Shown: in pieces, positions 37,896-46,671 of the stretch
Numbering within the stretch: the stretch's first letter is position 1
How the letters are laid out: each line of letters opens with the position of its first letter
Origin: Morinoia aosen
Lineage: Eukaryota > Arthropoda > Malacostraca > Amphipoda > Talitridae
Direction of reading: 5' to 3'
DNA length: 64,000 nt
Assembly (NCBI GenBank): GCA_030386875.1
Contig: CM059575.1
Span: forward strand, 42,128,859-42,192,858
The notes under the pieces: generated by a model
Database searches by the model: none
The model's input: only the letters and a program-made list of their open reading frames with translations
What the model was told of the DNA's origin: nothing
Program-made: the position numbers and the translations under genes

Positions 37896-39965
37896 AGCAT
37901 GAAAGTAGAAAGAAGTATGTTGGGCACAAAAGAAATATCTCCAGCTGACCTACGAGTATCTATAACTAGGGTAACCAAACAGCTTCGCATAAGATTGCGC
38001 AAAAAAATTTCGTTCGACTCGTCCCATCGTCGCCCTCAAGTTTTATTATTTTTTATACGCCAATCTCGAGAAGTCATTTTTTTAGCAGTACCTGTCCCAT
38101 CATATCTCAACGCCGCCTTCAATTTTTCACCATCATTTTTACGTCGATGTCGAAAAGTTTTTTCTTACCAGTACCTGAAACTAAATACCCTGGTTCTTTC
38201 ACGCAGTTCACCATAATTGCTGTGTGAGAATTAGCAATACTGAGGTAGTTCGCAGACGGTTTCGACGAGTAAATACGACCATTGCTGGTATTTGAAGGCA
38301 AATGTTTTAGACGAGGAAGAAGTTTGTTGACGTTCCAATGGAGATTTCCATCCATTCGGTGCATTACAACTTCAACTTCAACTTTCTGCTTATTGTTTAT
38401 ACGAATTAACATATCTATCGAGAATAAGGGTGCTAGTATACTAAGTACCGTCCTAGAAGACATGTCCGACATTTGAGTCATCCCTACACAAAATCAAGGA
38501 CACATCGCCGGAAAATAAAATCTGTGGCGACCTTTCACTCACTGATTGAATGTAAGTTATGTGTCTCGACATCAAAATGATCCCGGCACACCATGCATTT
38601 CACTGTCGAGGTCGAACACGGATGTTCGATCCTTTTCGACTCTAAAAGCAATTTTTCCTCAGACTATCAGCGGCTACTCAACAAAACTGATATAGACATT
38701 GTCAGACTCACATGACGTTCTCCTCAACCACCTAACATTAAATTGAACCAAAACATTTCATTGACTGTGTTCTAAGACAGACTTTTTAAAAGCAAGGAAA
38801 ATTACAACCGAAAAATCCGCTAAGTCACCGAAGATAAAAGCACAGTGCAATGACAATCCAAATGAACGTGAATTCCATCGCAGGAATTTGAGCTCCGAAC
38901 TCGCATGCGACGACGCGGCTAATCTGGCCAGGCCTGCAGTTCTCATGCTTCGGGCGGGCAGGGATGCGCAGCCGTCCGTCAACTGGAGGTCGTAGTACCA
39001 CCTTGTGAACTACTCAACATCCAACTTATTCATCCATCCGTCCCTCGAGTGATTACGTTCATTTCAATCTAAAATCACTGGGTCCACTGAGATATTCAAA
39101 CTTTGTAAGAGATCTGCGGTGAAAGTTTTACTATGTTGGATGGTTCTCACTAATGTTACTGAATATATGAGCCAAAGTCAAAATGCCTTACTCGGATCCC
39201 TACCATATTCAAAAGCCTTCGATTTGCTAGGGCTCAAACTCTGTCTCTCTACGTCACAGAAAGTGTGAGAAGTGCAGAAGACAACCTACCTCCCCCCCCC
39301 CCCCCCTCCAAAAAAAAAACTTAGGGTAACATGATGCACAAGGCATGCAATTAAATATCTTACGCTGCCATCTCATCCGAAAGGGTTGAACAAACTACGC
39401 ACAGAAATTCAGGTAAGTTTTGTTCCATGTGCGTTTTTCCGACGCGTCATTGACGCACACAATACGCGTAACATGTATTGCACGCTGTCTATCAACTTTA
39501 AATTTTCTCAAATACCAGATTCTGTATTAGCTTTAGAGCCTAGACGTCTTCAAAGCTAACTCACAATTTGAAAGGAAAGAAATATTGGTTCAAATTAAAA
39601 CAATCGAGAACGCCAATCGAAGTCGCGGATTAGGCATCCTCCACAAACAAACGCATCATCAATCGCACATCACTGGGCATATACATGCAGTTTAAAATGG
39701 ACTGTTCTAGAGGAGACAGAGAGCTCAGATTCTCAATTTATTTATCCTATTTTCTGAATACGAGCGAACAAACAGCATGAAAAGCAGAGCGGGTGTCTAT
39801 CGACCAATCAACGAACGCATTGAAGAACAGTGAGGAACAAATTTAGAAATTTAAAAGTACCTATTTTCTATCTTGCCAACATGTTTCTATGATTAATCCC
39901 TCAGCTGCGGTTGACACATAAACGGTTTTTCACAGCGACCTATTAATATCGACAGTGAGAAGATT
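37896..39965. other. Unassigned sequence with a C/A homopolymer junction
   Basis: No gene is recognised. A run of about 15 C followed shortly by 10 A lies at 39291-39320. The open frame of 120 codons at 38119-38481 (-) has no motif I recognise. Confidence 0.5.
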
Positions 39966-39969
39966 AATT

Positions 39970-40012
39970 AGACAGTTAAACGACACTTACCTGTAAGTGG
40001 ATGTTTGACTTG
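39970..40012 (+). repeat. 43-bp near-palindromic spacer S, copy 1
   Basis: The centre is CACTTAC-CT-GTAAGTG. Outward, AGTTAAAC on the left mirrors GTTTGACT on the right (AGTCAAAC in reverse complement), so the two arms match at about 14 of 17 positions. AATT flanks both sides. The inverted reading contains CAGGTAAGT, a consensus 5' splice-site string. Function unknown: it could be a recombination site, part of the element, or the original target. Confidence 0.85.
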
Positions 40013-40219
40013 AATTCTTCGGCGCCTTGTCATTGCGTGGCATAAAGTGAGAGACGATCGTCCGGGCACGTGGTTAGCAGTCAGTCTTCAAAGTTAGATG
40101 TCCGGGGCAAATAATAACTCCATTGCGTGGCATAGCAGGGATGGGTGATAATTGATAACTCTCTTAAATTAACATGGGCGGGCACTTTATGCCACGCAAT
40201 GACAAGGCGCCGAAGAATT
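40013..40219 (+). mobile_element. E1: 207-bp non-autonomous DIRS-related unit
   Basis: It has inverted ends of about 38 bp (AATTCTTCGGCGCCTTGTCA on the left and its inverse on the right). Its first ~85 bp share AATTCTTCGG, CCTTGTCAT, TAAAGTGAGAGACGATCGTC and GTGGTTAGCAGTCAGT with the 5' end of the full element E4. Further in it has GGGGCAAATAATAACTC, related to the E4 3' end. Fourteen bases of the terminal repeat (CATTGCGTGGCATA, 40031-40044) recur internally at 40121-40134, like the internal complementary region of DIRS elements. It has no coding capacity and would depend on an autonomous relative. Confidence 0.8.
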
Positions 40220-40262
40220 AGACAGTTAAACGACACTTACCTGTAAGTGGATGTTTGACTTG
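40220..40262 (+). repeat. 43-bp near-palindromic spacer S, copy 2
   Basis: Same sequence and orientation as copy 1, exactly 250 bp downstream, between E1 and E2. Confidence 0.85.
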
Positions 40263-40469
40263 AATTCTTCGGCGCCTTGTCATTGCGTGGCATAAAGTGA
40301 GAGACGATCGTCCGGGCACGTGGTTAGCAGTCAGTCTTCAAAGTTAGATGTCCGGGGCAAATAATAACTCCATTGCGTGGCATAGCAGGGATGGGTGATA
40401 ATTGATAACTCTCTTAAATTAACATGGGCGGGCACTTTATGCCACGCAATGACAAGGCGCCGAAGAATT
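40263..40469 (+). mobile_element. E2: identical second 207-bp unit
   Basis: Base-for-base the same as E1 as far as I can compare, so S+E1 and S+E2 form a perfect 250-bp tandem duplication or the trace of a dimeric insertion. It lies tail to tail with E3 across the inverted S. Confidence 0.85.
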
Positions 40470-40512
40470 CAAGTCAAACATCCACTTACAGGTAAGTGTC
40501 GTTTAACTGTCT
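40470..40512 (-). repeat. 43-bp near-palindromic spacer S, copy 3, inverted
   Basis: Reverse complement of copies 1 and 2. It marks the point where the orientation of the units switches. On + it shows CAGGTAAGT. Confidence 0.85.
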
Positions 40513-40554
40513 AATTCTTCGGGCCTTGTCATAAGCTAGGCCTAAAGTGAGATT

Positions 40555-41664
40555 TTAAAGAGAGTTATATGTTTGCCCCGAGCTTAGAACAATTTCGGCA
40601 AATTCATCGGTCGTGATGGGCTTGTTGTAGAAAGTGGCGAATGTCACACAATTCTTCCATCCTGCAGTTTTGAGTACATTATCCAAGTTCCCAATTTCAT
40701 TATAAACTTTAGAAACAGCGGCAGATCTGGTACTATGTGCTCCATAGAAGTCGACATCCACTCCATTTTCATATAGAACTTTCTTTAGCCACCTACTAAT
40801 GGTGCTTGTACCAATTTTAGCATGAGGAGCTTGATAACTTATTAACATCTGATTTTCTCCCTTACGGAGCTTCTTCGTGCGTTCGAGATATTCTGATAAA
40901 GTTTTATATACACATAATGAAGGTTCATTGTATGATTTAAGAGTTATTATTCTATTTCTATTATTCCGATGAGAGTGATGTTTCAAATGACTTTTGATAA
41001 AAAATGAAATCGAAGAGTCGCCCCGTTTCATATTGTCTATTTTTAACAGAGACAAAGTTTGTACTCTCTGGGCCGTAATGAGAGCCAGCAACATAACAAG
41101 TTTGTGCGTTAGAGTTTTAAGATCAAGCTCCCATAATGGATGTAAGTTTTTTAAATAATTCAGCACAATACTGGCATCCCAAATGACTTCATATTTAGCC
41201 TTCAGTGGAGATTTTTCGAAAATGCCTTTCATAAATCTCGTCACAATTTTGTTCTCTCCGATACTAATGTCGTTTAACGGAAGTATAAAGTTTGATAAGG
41301 CCGACCTCGCAGAGTTGACGGCGCTATAACTTGCATCATCATTGAACAAGTTTTGCAAGAAATTCAGAACAGAATTCAAATTGTATTCAAGGGGATCAAT
41401 TTTCCTTGAAATACAGAAACGTATCCACTTTCCAATATATGTTTTGTACTGCTTATGGGTTGAAGGTCTCCAGGAGCACATGATAGTGTTGGTAACGTCT
41501 TCCGAAAAGCCTCTCTTTTCGCACAATCCCCTGATACGCGACCTCCAATCAGTCTCATCTGGGAATGGAGAGCATGATGATTCTCCGAGAAAGGGAGTTT
41601 CAATACATGTTTGGGGAGAAGAAGTGGAGGCATTACCAATAGGCTCAGGAGTTTCGGGAACCAC
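40555..41664 (-). CDS. Tyrosine recombinase of the deleted copy E3
   Basis: An open frame of 369 codons from a nominal GTG, differing from the E4 enzyme by Asn for Ser near residue 300 and Pro for Ser near residue 35. All signature residues are present: Arg in TAQRVQTL (residue 200), His and Arg in GAHSTR (310, 313), Trp in GWKN (336) and the nucleophile Tyr in TFYNKP (346). There is no ATG at the edge of the frame. In the full element this protein is expected to be made by a frame change, reinitiation or splicing, and E3 may lack what is needed. The stop lies 42 bp from the element end, next to the inverted repeat. Confidence 0.75.
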   Translation of the reverse strand: MVPETPEPIGNASTSSPQTCIETPFLGESSCSPFPDETDWRSRIRGLCEKRGFSEDVTNTIMCSWRPSTHKQYKTYIGKWIRFCISRKIDPLEYNLNSVLNFLQNLFNDDASYSAVNSARSALSNFILPLNDISIGENKIVTRFMKGIFEKSPLKAKYEVIWDASIVLNYLKNLHPLWELDLKTLTHKLVMLLALITAQRVQTLSLLKIDNMKRGDSSISFFIKSHLKHHSHRNNRNRIITLKSYNEPSLCVYKTLSEYLERTKKLRKGENQMLISYQAPHAKIGTSTISRWLKKVLYENGVDVDFYGAHSTRSAAVSKVYNEIGNLDNVLKTAGWKNCVTFATFYNKPITTDEFAEIVLSSGQTYNSL

Positions 41665-42290
41665 GCTTGCGTGTGCCAGAGAGGGACAACTACAATCCCT
41701 TCTGCTTTTTCCTCCACTATCTTCTTCAGAGTTTTCATGATCATGCTGAAAGGAGGAAACGCATAAAAATTTAGTTTACTCCAACTCTCACTAAAGGCAT
41801 TTATGAAGATAGCATTAGGATCCGGTTTCCATGCTACATAACTTTCAAGTTTGAAGTTTAGTTTCGATGCAAAGAGGTCAATATTTGGGACACCTAAATA
41901 ATCCGTAATTTGTTGGAAAACTTCTTGAGAGATACTCCATTCAGTAGCGTGATGAAATACCCTACTAGCTTTATCCGCTAGCACATTTTCCGAGCCTTGA
42001 ATAAATTCTGCCGATATCCAAATATTGCCTCTAATAGCCCAATTCCATATTTCTTTCGAAATCTTGTTGCAAATGAGGGAACTCAAACCTCCCATATGAT
42101 TGATATATTGAATAGCTGTCATGTTATCGCTTTTAATTCGAATATGGCAATTCTTTTCATTTTTACATGAACTATTTAGCCCATTCAAGATTGCTTTCAT
42201 CTCAAGTGCATTGATATGCAGGCAACTATCAATCTCAGACCATGGGCCACCATCGCAATTACCATCTCGGCACCACGTCTCAACGATCAC
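41376..42290 (-). pseudogene. Truncated RNaseH-methyltransferase fragment of E3
   Basis: The frame starts in element leader sequence and runs through the GGCAC junction into the RNase H region at CRDGNCDGG. It has therefore lost the reverse transcriptase and the first RNase H catalytic Asp (the YTDASSSGWG segment of E4). It retains the Glu (NALEMKAIL), Asp (KSDNMTA) and Asp (VLADKAS) residues and the DLFAS/FPPF methyltransferase-like region. No ATG begins it. It overlaps the recombinase frame by 289 nt, as in E4. Confidence 0.8.
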
Positions 42291-42361
42291 TGACTGCTAA
42301 CCACGTGCCCGGACGATCGTCTCTCACTTTAGGCCTAGCTTATGACAAGGCCCGAAGAATT

Positions 42362-42404
42362 CAAGTCAAACATCCACTTACAGGTAAGTGTCGTTTAACT
42401 GTCT
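42362..42404 (-). repeat. 43-bp near-palindromic spacer S, copy 4, inverted
   Basis: Between E3 and E4, same orientation as copy 3, again bounded by AATT on both sides. Confidence 0.85.
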
Positions 42405-42446
42405 AATTCTTCGGGCCTTGTCATAAGCTAGGCCTAAAGTGAGATT

Positions 42447-43556
42447 TTAAAGAGAGTTATATGTTTGCCCCGAGCTTAGAACAATTTCGGCAAATTCATC
42501 GGTCGTGATGGGCTTGTTGTAGAAAGTGGCGAATGTCACACAATTCTTCCATCCTGCAGTTTTGAGTACATTATCCAAGTTCCCAATTTCATTATAAACT
42601 TTAGAAACAGCGGCAGATCTGGTACTATGTGCTCCATAGAAGTCGACATCCACTCCACTTTCATATAGAACTTTCTTTAGCCACCTACTAATGGTGCTTG
42701 TACCAATTTTAGCATGAGGAGCTTGATAACTTATTAACATCTGATTTTCTCCCTTACGGAGCTTCTTCGTGCGTTCGAGATATTCTGATAAAGTTTTATA
42801 TACACATAATGAAGGTTCATTGTATGATTTAAGAGTTATTATTCTATTTCTATTATTCCGATGAGAGTGATGTTTCAAATGACTTTTGATAAAAAATGAA
42901 ATCGAAGAGTCGCCCCGTTTCATATTGTCTATTTTTAACAGAGACAAAGTTTGTACTCTCTGGGCCGTAATGAGAGCCAGCAACATAACAAGTTTGTGCG
43001 TTAGAGTTTTAAGATCAAGCTCCCATAATGGATGTAAGTTTTTTAAATAATTCAGCACAATACTGGCATCCCAAATGACTTCATATTTAGCCTTCAGTGG
43101 AGATTTTTCGAAAATGCCTTTCATAAATCTCGTCACAATTTTGTTCTCTCCGATACTAATGTCGTTTAACGGAAGTATAAAGTTTGATAAGGCCGACCTC
43201 GCAGAGTTGACGGCGCTATAACTTGCATCATCATTGAACAAGTTTTGCAAGAAATTCAGAACAGAATTCAAATTGTATTCAAGGGGATCAATTTTCCTTG
43301 AAATACAGAAACGTATCCACTTTCCAATATATGTTTTGTACTGCTTATGGGTTGAAGGTCTCCAGGAGCACATGATAGTGTTGGTAACGTCTTCCGAAAA
43401 GCCTCTCTTTTCGCACAATCCCCTGATACGCGACCTCCAATCAGTCTCATCTGAGAATGGAGAGCATGATGATTCTCCGAGAAAGGGAGTTTCAATACAT
43501 GTTTGGGGAGAAGAAGTGGAGGCATTACCAATAGGCTCAGGAGTTTCGGGAACCAC
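42447..43556 (-). CDS. DIRS tyrosine recombinase (E4)
   Basis: 369 codons from a nominal GTG. A basic N-terminal SAM-like core-binding region (residues about 45-150) is followed by the catalytic domain. Catalytic set: Arg200 in TAQRVQTL, His310 and Arg313 in GAHSTRS, Trp336 in GWKN and Tyr346 in TFYNKP. It joins circular cDNA to chromosomal DNA, replacing an integrase. The frame stays open upstream of the GTG (reading SLAHASVVPET) and has no nearby ATG. It overlaps the end of the RT polyprotein by 289 nt in another frame. On the minus strand a pyrimidine-rich run ends in CAG at 43638, just upstream, a candidate splice acceptor. Confidence 0.85.
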   Translation of the reverse strand: MVPETPEPIGNASTSSPQTCIETPFLGESSCSPFSDETDWRSRIRGLCEKRGFSEDVTNTIMCSWRPSTHKQYKTYIGKWIRFCISRKIDPLEYNLNSVLNFLQNLFNDDASYSAVNSARSALSNFILPLNDISIGENKIVTRFMKGIFEKSPLKAKYEVIWDASIVLNYLKNLHPLWELDLKTLTHKLVMLLALITAQRVQTLSLLKIDNMKRGDSSISFFIKSHLKHHSHRNNRNRIITLKSYNEPSLCVYKTLSEYLERTKKLRKGENQMLISYQAPHAKIGTSTISRWLKKVLYESGVDVDFYGAHSTRSAAVSKVYNEIGNLDNVLKTAGWKNCVTFATFYNKPITTDEFAEIVLSSGQTYNSL

Positions 43557-45391
43557 GCTTGCGTGTGCCAGAGAGGGACAACTACAATCCCTTCTGCTTT
43601 TTCCTCCACTATCTTCTTCAGAGTTTTCATGATCATGCTGAAAGGAGGAAACGCATAAAAATTTAGTTTACTCCAACTCTCACTAAAGGCATTTATGAAG
43701 ATAGCATTAGGATCCGGTTTCCATGCTACATAACTTTCAAGTTTGAAGTTTAGTTTCGATGCAAAGAGGTCAATATTTGGGACACCTAAATAATCCGTAA
43801 TTTGTTGGAAAACTTCTTGAGGGATACTCCATTCAGTAGCGTGATGAAATACCCTACTAGCTTTATCCGCTAGCACATTTTCCGAGCCTTGAATAAATTC
43901 TGCCGATATCCAAATATTGCCTCTAATAGCCCAATTCCATATTTCTTTCGAAATCTTGTTGCAAATGAGGGAACTCAAACCTCCCATATGATTGATATAT
44001 TGAATAGCTGTCATGTTATCGCTTTTAATTCGAATATGGCAATTCTTTTCATTTTTACATGAACTATTTAGCCCATTCAAGATTGCTTTCATCTCAAGTG
44101 CATTGATATGCAGGCAACTATCAATCTCAGACCATGGGCCACCATCGCAATTACCATCTCGGCACACCCCCCATCCGCTTGAACTCGCGTCAGTGTATAT
44201 CACTACTTTAAACTCTTCATGCTTGATAGGACAAAAAGATTTAAACACATTCTCAATCCACCATCTTATATCAATTTTTGAGTCTTCTGATAGTTCAACA
44301 GAAGCATCAAATTCACCTCGACTTAGTTTTAGCCCAAAGTTTTTGTTCTGCTCAAGAGACCTATAGTTGAGAGCTCCAAACTGCACTCCAGGAAAGCAAG
44401 ATACCAAGCATCCAATATACATTGCCAAGTCTCTAATGCTAATTCTAGACTTAGTCTGAAGCTCGAGTGACTGATTATAAATCTTCACTTTTTTCTCGTC
44501 CGTCAAATAAACTTTCATGTTGACTGTATCGATACGAAACCCCAAGAATTGAATATTTCGAGAAGGGATTAAATTTGACTTATCATGATTGATCACAAAC
44601 CCAAGACTCTCAAAAAGTTCAATGGTCGATGCGACATTAGTCAAACACTCCTGATAAGAAGTACCAATCAACAGTGAATCATCCAGGTAATACGTTGACA
44701 GAAACCCTCGAGACCGTAATGAAGCAAAAACCGGCTTCAACAATTTCGTGAAGAGTCTGGGCGCACAAGAGAGCCCATTCGGTAAGCACGCGAACTGATA
44801 CAGCTGATTCATCCAGGTGAAACGTAAAAAACACCTGAATCTATTAGCAACAGGGACAGTAAAATATGCATTTTTCAAGTCCACCGACGCCAGAAAATTT
44901 CCTTGCTCAATTAAACCAAGAGTGGTTTGCAAAGTTTCCATTTTAAATTTCTTGTAAGTTACATACTTATTTAATTCTGCAAGGTCTAAAATTATTCTGA
45001 TCCCACCATCGCGTTTCGGACGCGTAAATATTTTGGACACAAACTGAAAAGCAGAATGAACAGCAGGTTCAATTACCCCCGTTTTAAGGAATTCTTTAAT
45101 TTTTTCGTCAACAAGCTTGGACTCTTTCATAGAAAATTCTATTTCTTTAGGAGGGATTACACGCAAGGGCACTTTATCAGAAAATTCAATTTCACAACCA
45201 GATACAAGATCTATAATGAATTTATCTGTCGTTAAGGTACTCCACACCTTTGAAAAATTTTTAATATTGCCAGCATTGAAACCACAAGTCTTTACAGGAG
45301 AACTAACCTGTTCTAATAATTTCTGCCCCTTTGCTTCCGAGCATGTCCGGAGGGGCGCCGACCGTTTCCCGAGCGTTGTACTTGGTAAGGA
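43268..45391 (-). CDS. RT-RNaseH-methyltransferase-like polyprotein (E4)
   Basis: The frame is open from just after a TAG at 45392-45394 to its stop at 43268, about 707 codons. It overlaps the end of gag by 79 nt in the -1 frame and has no early ATG, so a -1 frameshift or similar is expected. Counting from Trp at about 45244: RT motif SVDLKNAYF (Asp ~123), YYLDD (~186-190), then RNase H residues Asp353 (YTDASS), Glu385 (NALEMK), Asp410 (KSDNM) and Asp461 (VLADKAS). A region with DLFAS (~493) and AFPPF (~532-536) follows, resembling the Dam-like adenine methyltransferase domain of DIRS elements with FPPF in place of the usual NPPY-type motif. It copies element RNA into DNA. Confidence 0.85.
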   Translation of the reverse strand, partial: SLPSTTLGKRSAPLRTCSEAKGQKLLEQVSSPVKTCGFNAGNIKNFSKVWSTLTTDKFIIDLVSGCEIEFSDKVPLRVIPPKEIEFSMKESKLVDEKIKEFLKTGVIEPAVHSAFQFVSKIFTRPKRDGGIRIILDLAELNKYVTYKKFKMETLQTTLGLIEQGNFLASVDLKNAYFTVPVANRFRCFLRFTWMNQLYQFACLPNGLSCAPRLFTKLLKPVFASLRSRGFLSTYYLDDSLLIGTSYQECLTNVASTIELFESLGFVINHDKSNLIPSRNIQFLGFRIDTVNMKVYLTDEKKVKIYNQSLELQTKSRISIRDLAMYIGCLVSCFPGVQFGALNYRSLEQNKNFGLKLSRGEFDASVELSEDSKIDIRWWIENVFKSFCPIKHEEFKVVIYTDASSSGWGVCRDGNCDGGPWSEIDSCLHINALEMKAILNGLNSSCKNEKNCHIRIKSDNMTAIQYINHMGGLSSLICNKISKEIWNWAIRGNIWISAEFIQGSENVLADKASRVFHHATEWSIPQEVFQQITDYLGVPNIDLFASKLNFKLESYVAWKPDPNAIFINAFSESWSKLNFYAFPPFSMIMKTLKKIVEEKAEGIVVVPLWHTQAWFPKLLSLLVMPPLLLPKHVLKLPFSENHHALHSQMRLIGGRVSGDCAKREAFRKTLPTLSCAPGDLQPISSTKHILESGYVSVFQGKLIPLNTI

Positions 45392-46500
45392 CTAAATCTA
45401 CCCGTTCTTCTTCCAGTGGAGCTACACCTTGCTCTTAAACTGGGAAATCTAGAACTTGCTCCTCTGCTTCTGCTTTGAAAATTACCTCTATAAAACTTAT
45501 CTTGCCCAATGTGAGCAGAAATTTTATTCAACTCCGTAATTTCCTTCACTTTCTGACTGAAATTTTCTCCTAGTAACCAAAGGCCAGAAAAATTTTCTTC
45601 CCTTTTACAGAGCTTTGCCCAATTGGAAGGCAAATCAGGCTTCATAGCCTCCTTCCTGCAGTTGACCAGGTCCAAGTTAGCAGTTCCAATAAAAGCAACT
45701 GAATCTGAAAGGTCTTTAATAATCTGAGTTAAATCAAGATTATCCTGAGAATCTTCTTTAATGGCTCCAAAGATTTTTTCCATGCATTTGCCAATTGGGG
45801 TCAAACTCGTTAGGATGCTCTTTTGAATTTTCTGCAACTCGCATTCACGTTGCTTAGTTTTTGCGGGTAAATAGTTAAAAACTTCCGGATTCAGTTTAGG
45901 AACTTCTAAGAAGGAACAATTTTCCGGTCTCACATGAGTTTCTTCTCTTCGTTTTTTAGAATTTTCAGAGCTAGATTTGGAAATCATCGACGCGATCAAT
46001 GAAGAAACTTCATCATTAATATTGGGACCAGTTAATTCTGCGTTCTCAAATTCTCTTTCAATCTTGCTCAAAAGAGATTCCTCAACACTCTCTTGTTCAA
46101 TTTCCAGAGAATCCTCTTCAAAACATTGCTCTTCATTAGACAATTCGAACATAGGCATAATTTCGGCAGTTATATTCTGAGCTATAGAATTCCCTAATTT
46201 AGAAATATTTTCATTCATTTTGGCAAACCCATCCATCATAACTTCGCAGATCTTGTCCAAATCACCATTCCCCTCCAAATTCTTCCTTTTCCCCGCAGCA
46301 CTCTTTACATGACTGGGACCCGCGGAAGAGCCAGCTTTGTCACTTTTAGAAATTTCAGCATCTTTTTTCCTCTCTTGGGACACAGAATTATCTTTATTCT
46401 TCTCACTTCGTTTACTAATTTTTACTTTTTCCGCCACACTCAAATTTGTTTCACTTTCTGCAGGTGGGTCAACTCCCACCAGGTCCGCAAGAGAAGCCAT
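45313..46500 (-). CDS. Gag-like protein of E4
   Basis: 395 codons from ATG at 46500 (reads MASLADLVG). The ATG has A at -3 and G at +4, a good eukaryotic initiation context, and the frame has no earlier ATG. The N-terminal third is charged with Lys/Glu/Ser. The middle carries acidic segments and a helical region near ELQKIQKSILTSLTPIGK. The last ~55 residues are very Arg/Gly/Ser-rich (RGNFQSRSRGASSR and onward), suitable for nucleic-acid binding. No CCHC zinc knuckle is present. Position (first frame after the leader) supports the Gag call more than sequence does. Confidence 0.7.
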   Translation of the reverse strand: MASLADLVGVDPPAESETNLSVAEKVKISKRSEKNKDNSVSQERKKDAEISKSDKAGSSAGPSHVKSAAGKRKNLEGNGDLDKICEVMMDGFAKMNENISKLGNSIAQNITAEIMPMFELSNEEQCFEEDSLEIEQESVEESLLSKIEREFENAELTGPNINDEVSSLIASMISKSSSENSKKRREETHVRPENCSFLEVPKLNPEVFNYLPAKTKQRECELQKIQKSILTSLTPIGKCMEKIFGAIKEDSQDNLDLTQIIKDLSDSVAFIGTANLDLVNCRKEAMKPDLPSNWAKLCKREENFSGLWLLGENFSQKVKEITELNKISAHIGQDKFYRGNFQSRSRGASSRFPSLRARCSSTGRRTGRFSPYQVQRSGNGRRPSGHARKQRGRNY

Positions 46501-46671
46501 TTCAGTAAATTTTTTAATTATGATTATTTTCAATCACTGAAACACACAATATAATTTTTTAATCGAAATTTTATTATCTTAAGATATTAGATCTACAATT
46601 TAGCTTGATCAAACCTAAATTCATTTCTATTCATCTAATGATTGGTCGGTCGATTTAAAAGTTTCAATGCG

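Larger units (their letters stand above)
40513..42361 (-). mobile_element. E3: internally deleted DIRS-type copy
   Basis: Identical to E4 apart from three visible base differences (40766, 41562, 41930) and one deletion. E4 positions 44161-47304, or equivalently 44166-47309, are missing and replaced by a direct junction at GGCAC (42269-42273). GGCAC is present at both deletion edges in E4 (44161-44165 and 47305-47309). The deleted length, 3,144 bp, equals the difference between the two elements exactly. Gag, the reverse transcriptase and the front of RNase H are lost. The tyrosine recombinase remains open. Confidence 0.88.

Noticed and set aside
39970-40012. S as a functional 5' splice site because it contains CAGGTAAGT
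   Set aside because: The string is a by-product of the palindrome centre as far as can be seen. No exon upstream of it is recognisable, so a splice role is not claimed.
41342-41740. 132-codon + strand frame inside E3, and its twin at 43234-43632 in E4
   Set aside because: Antisense to the RT-polyprotein/recombinase overlap. Its preservation is a shadow of the real frames.
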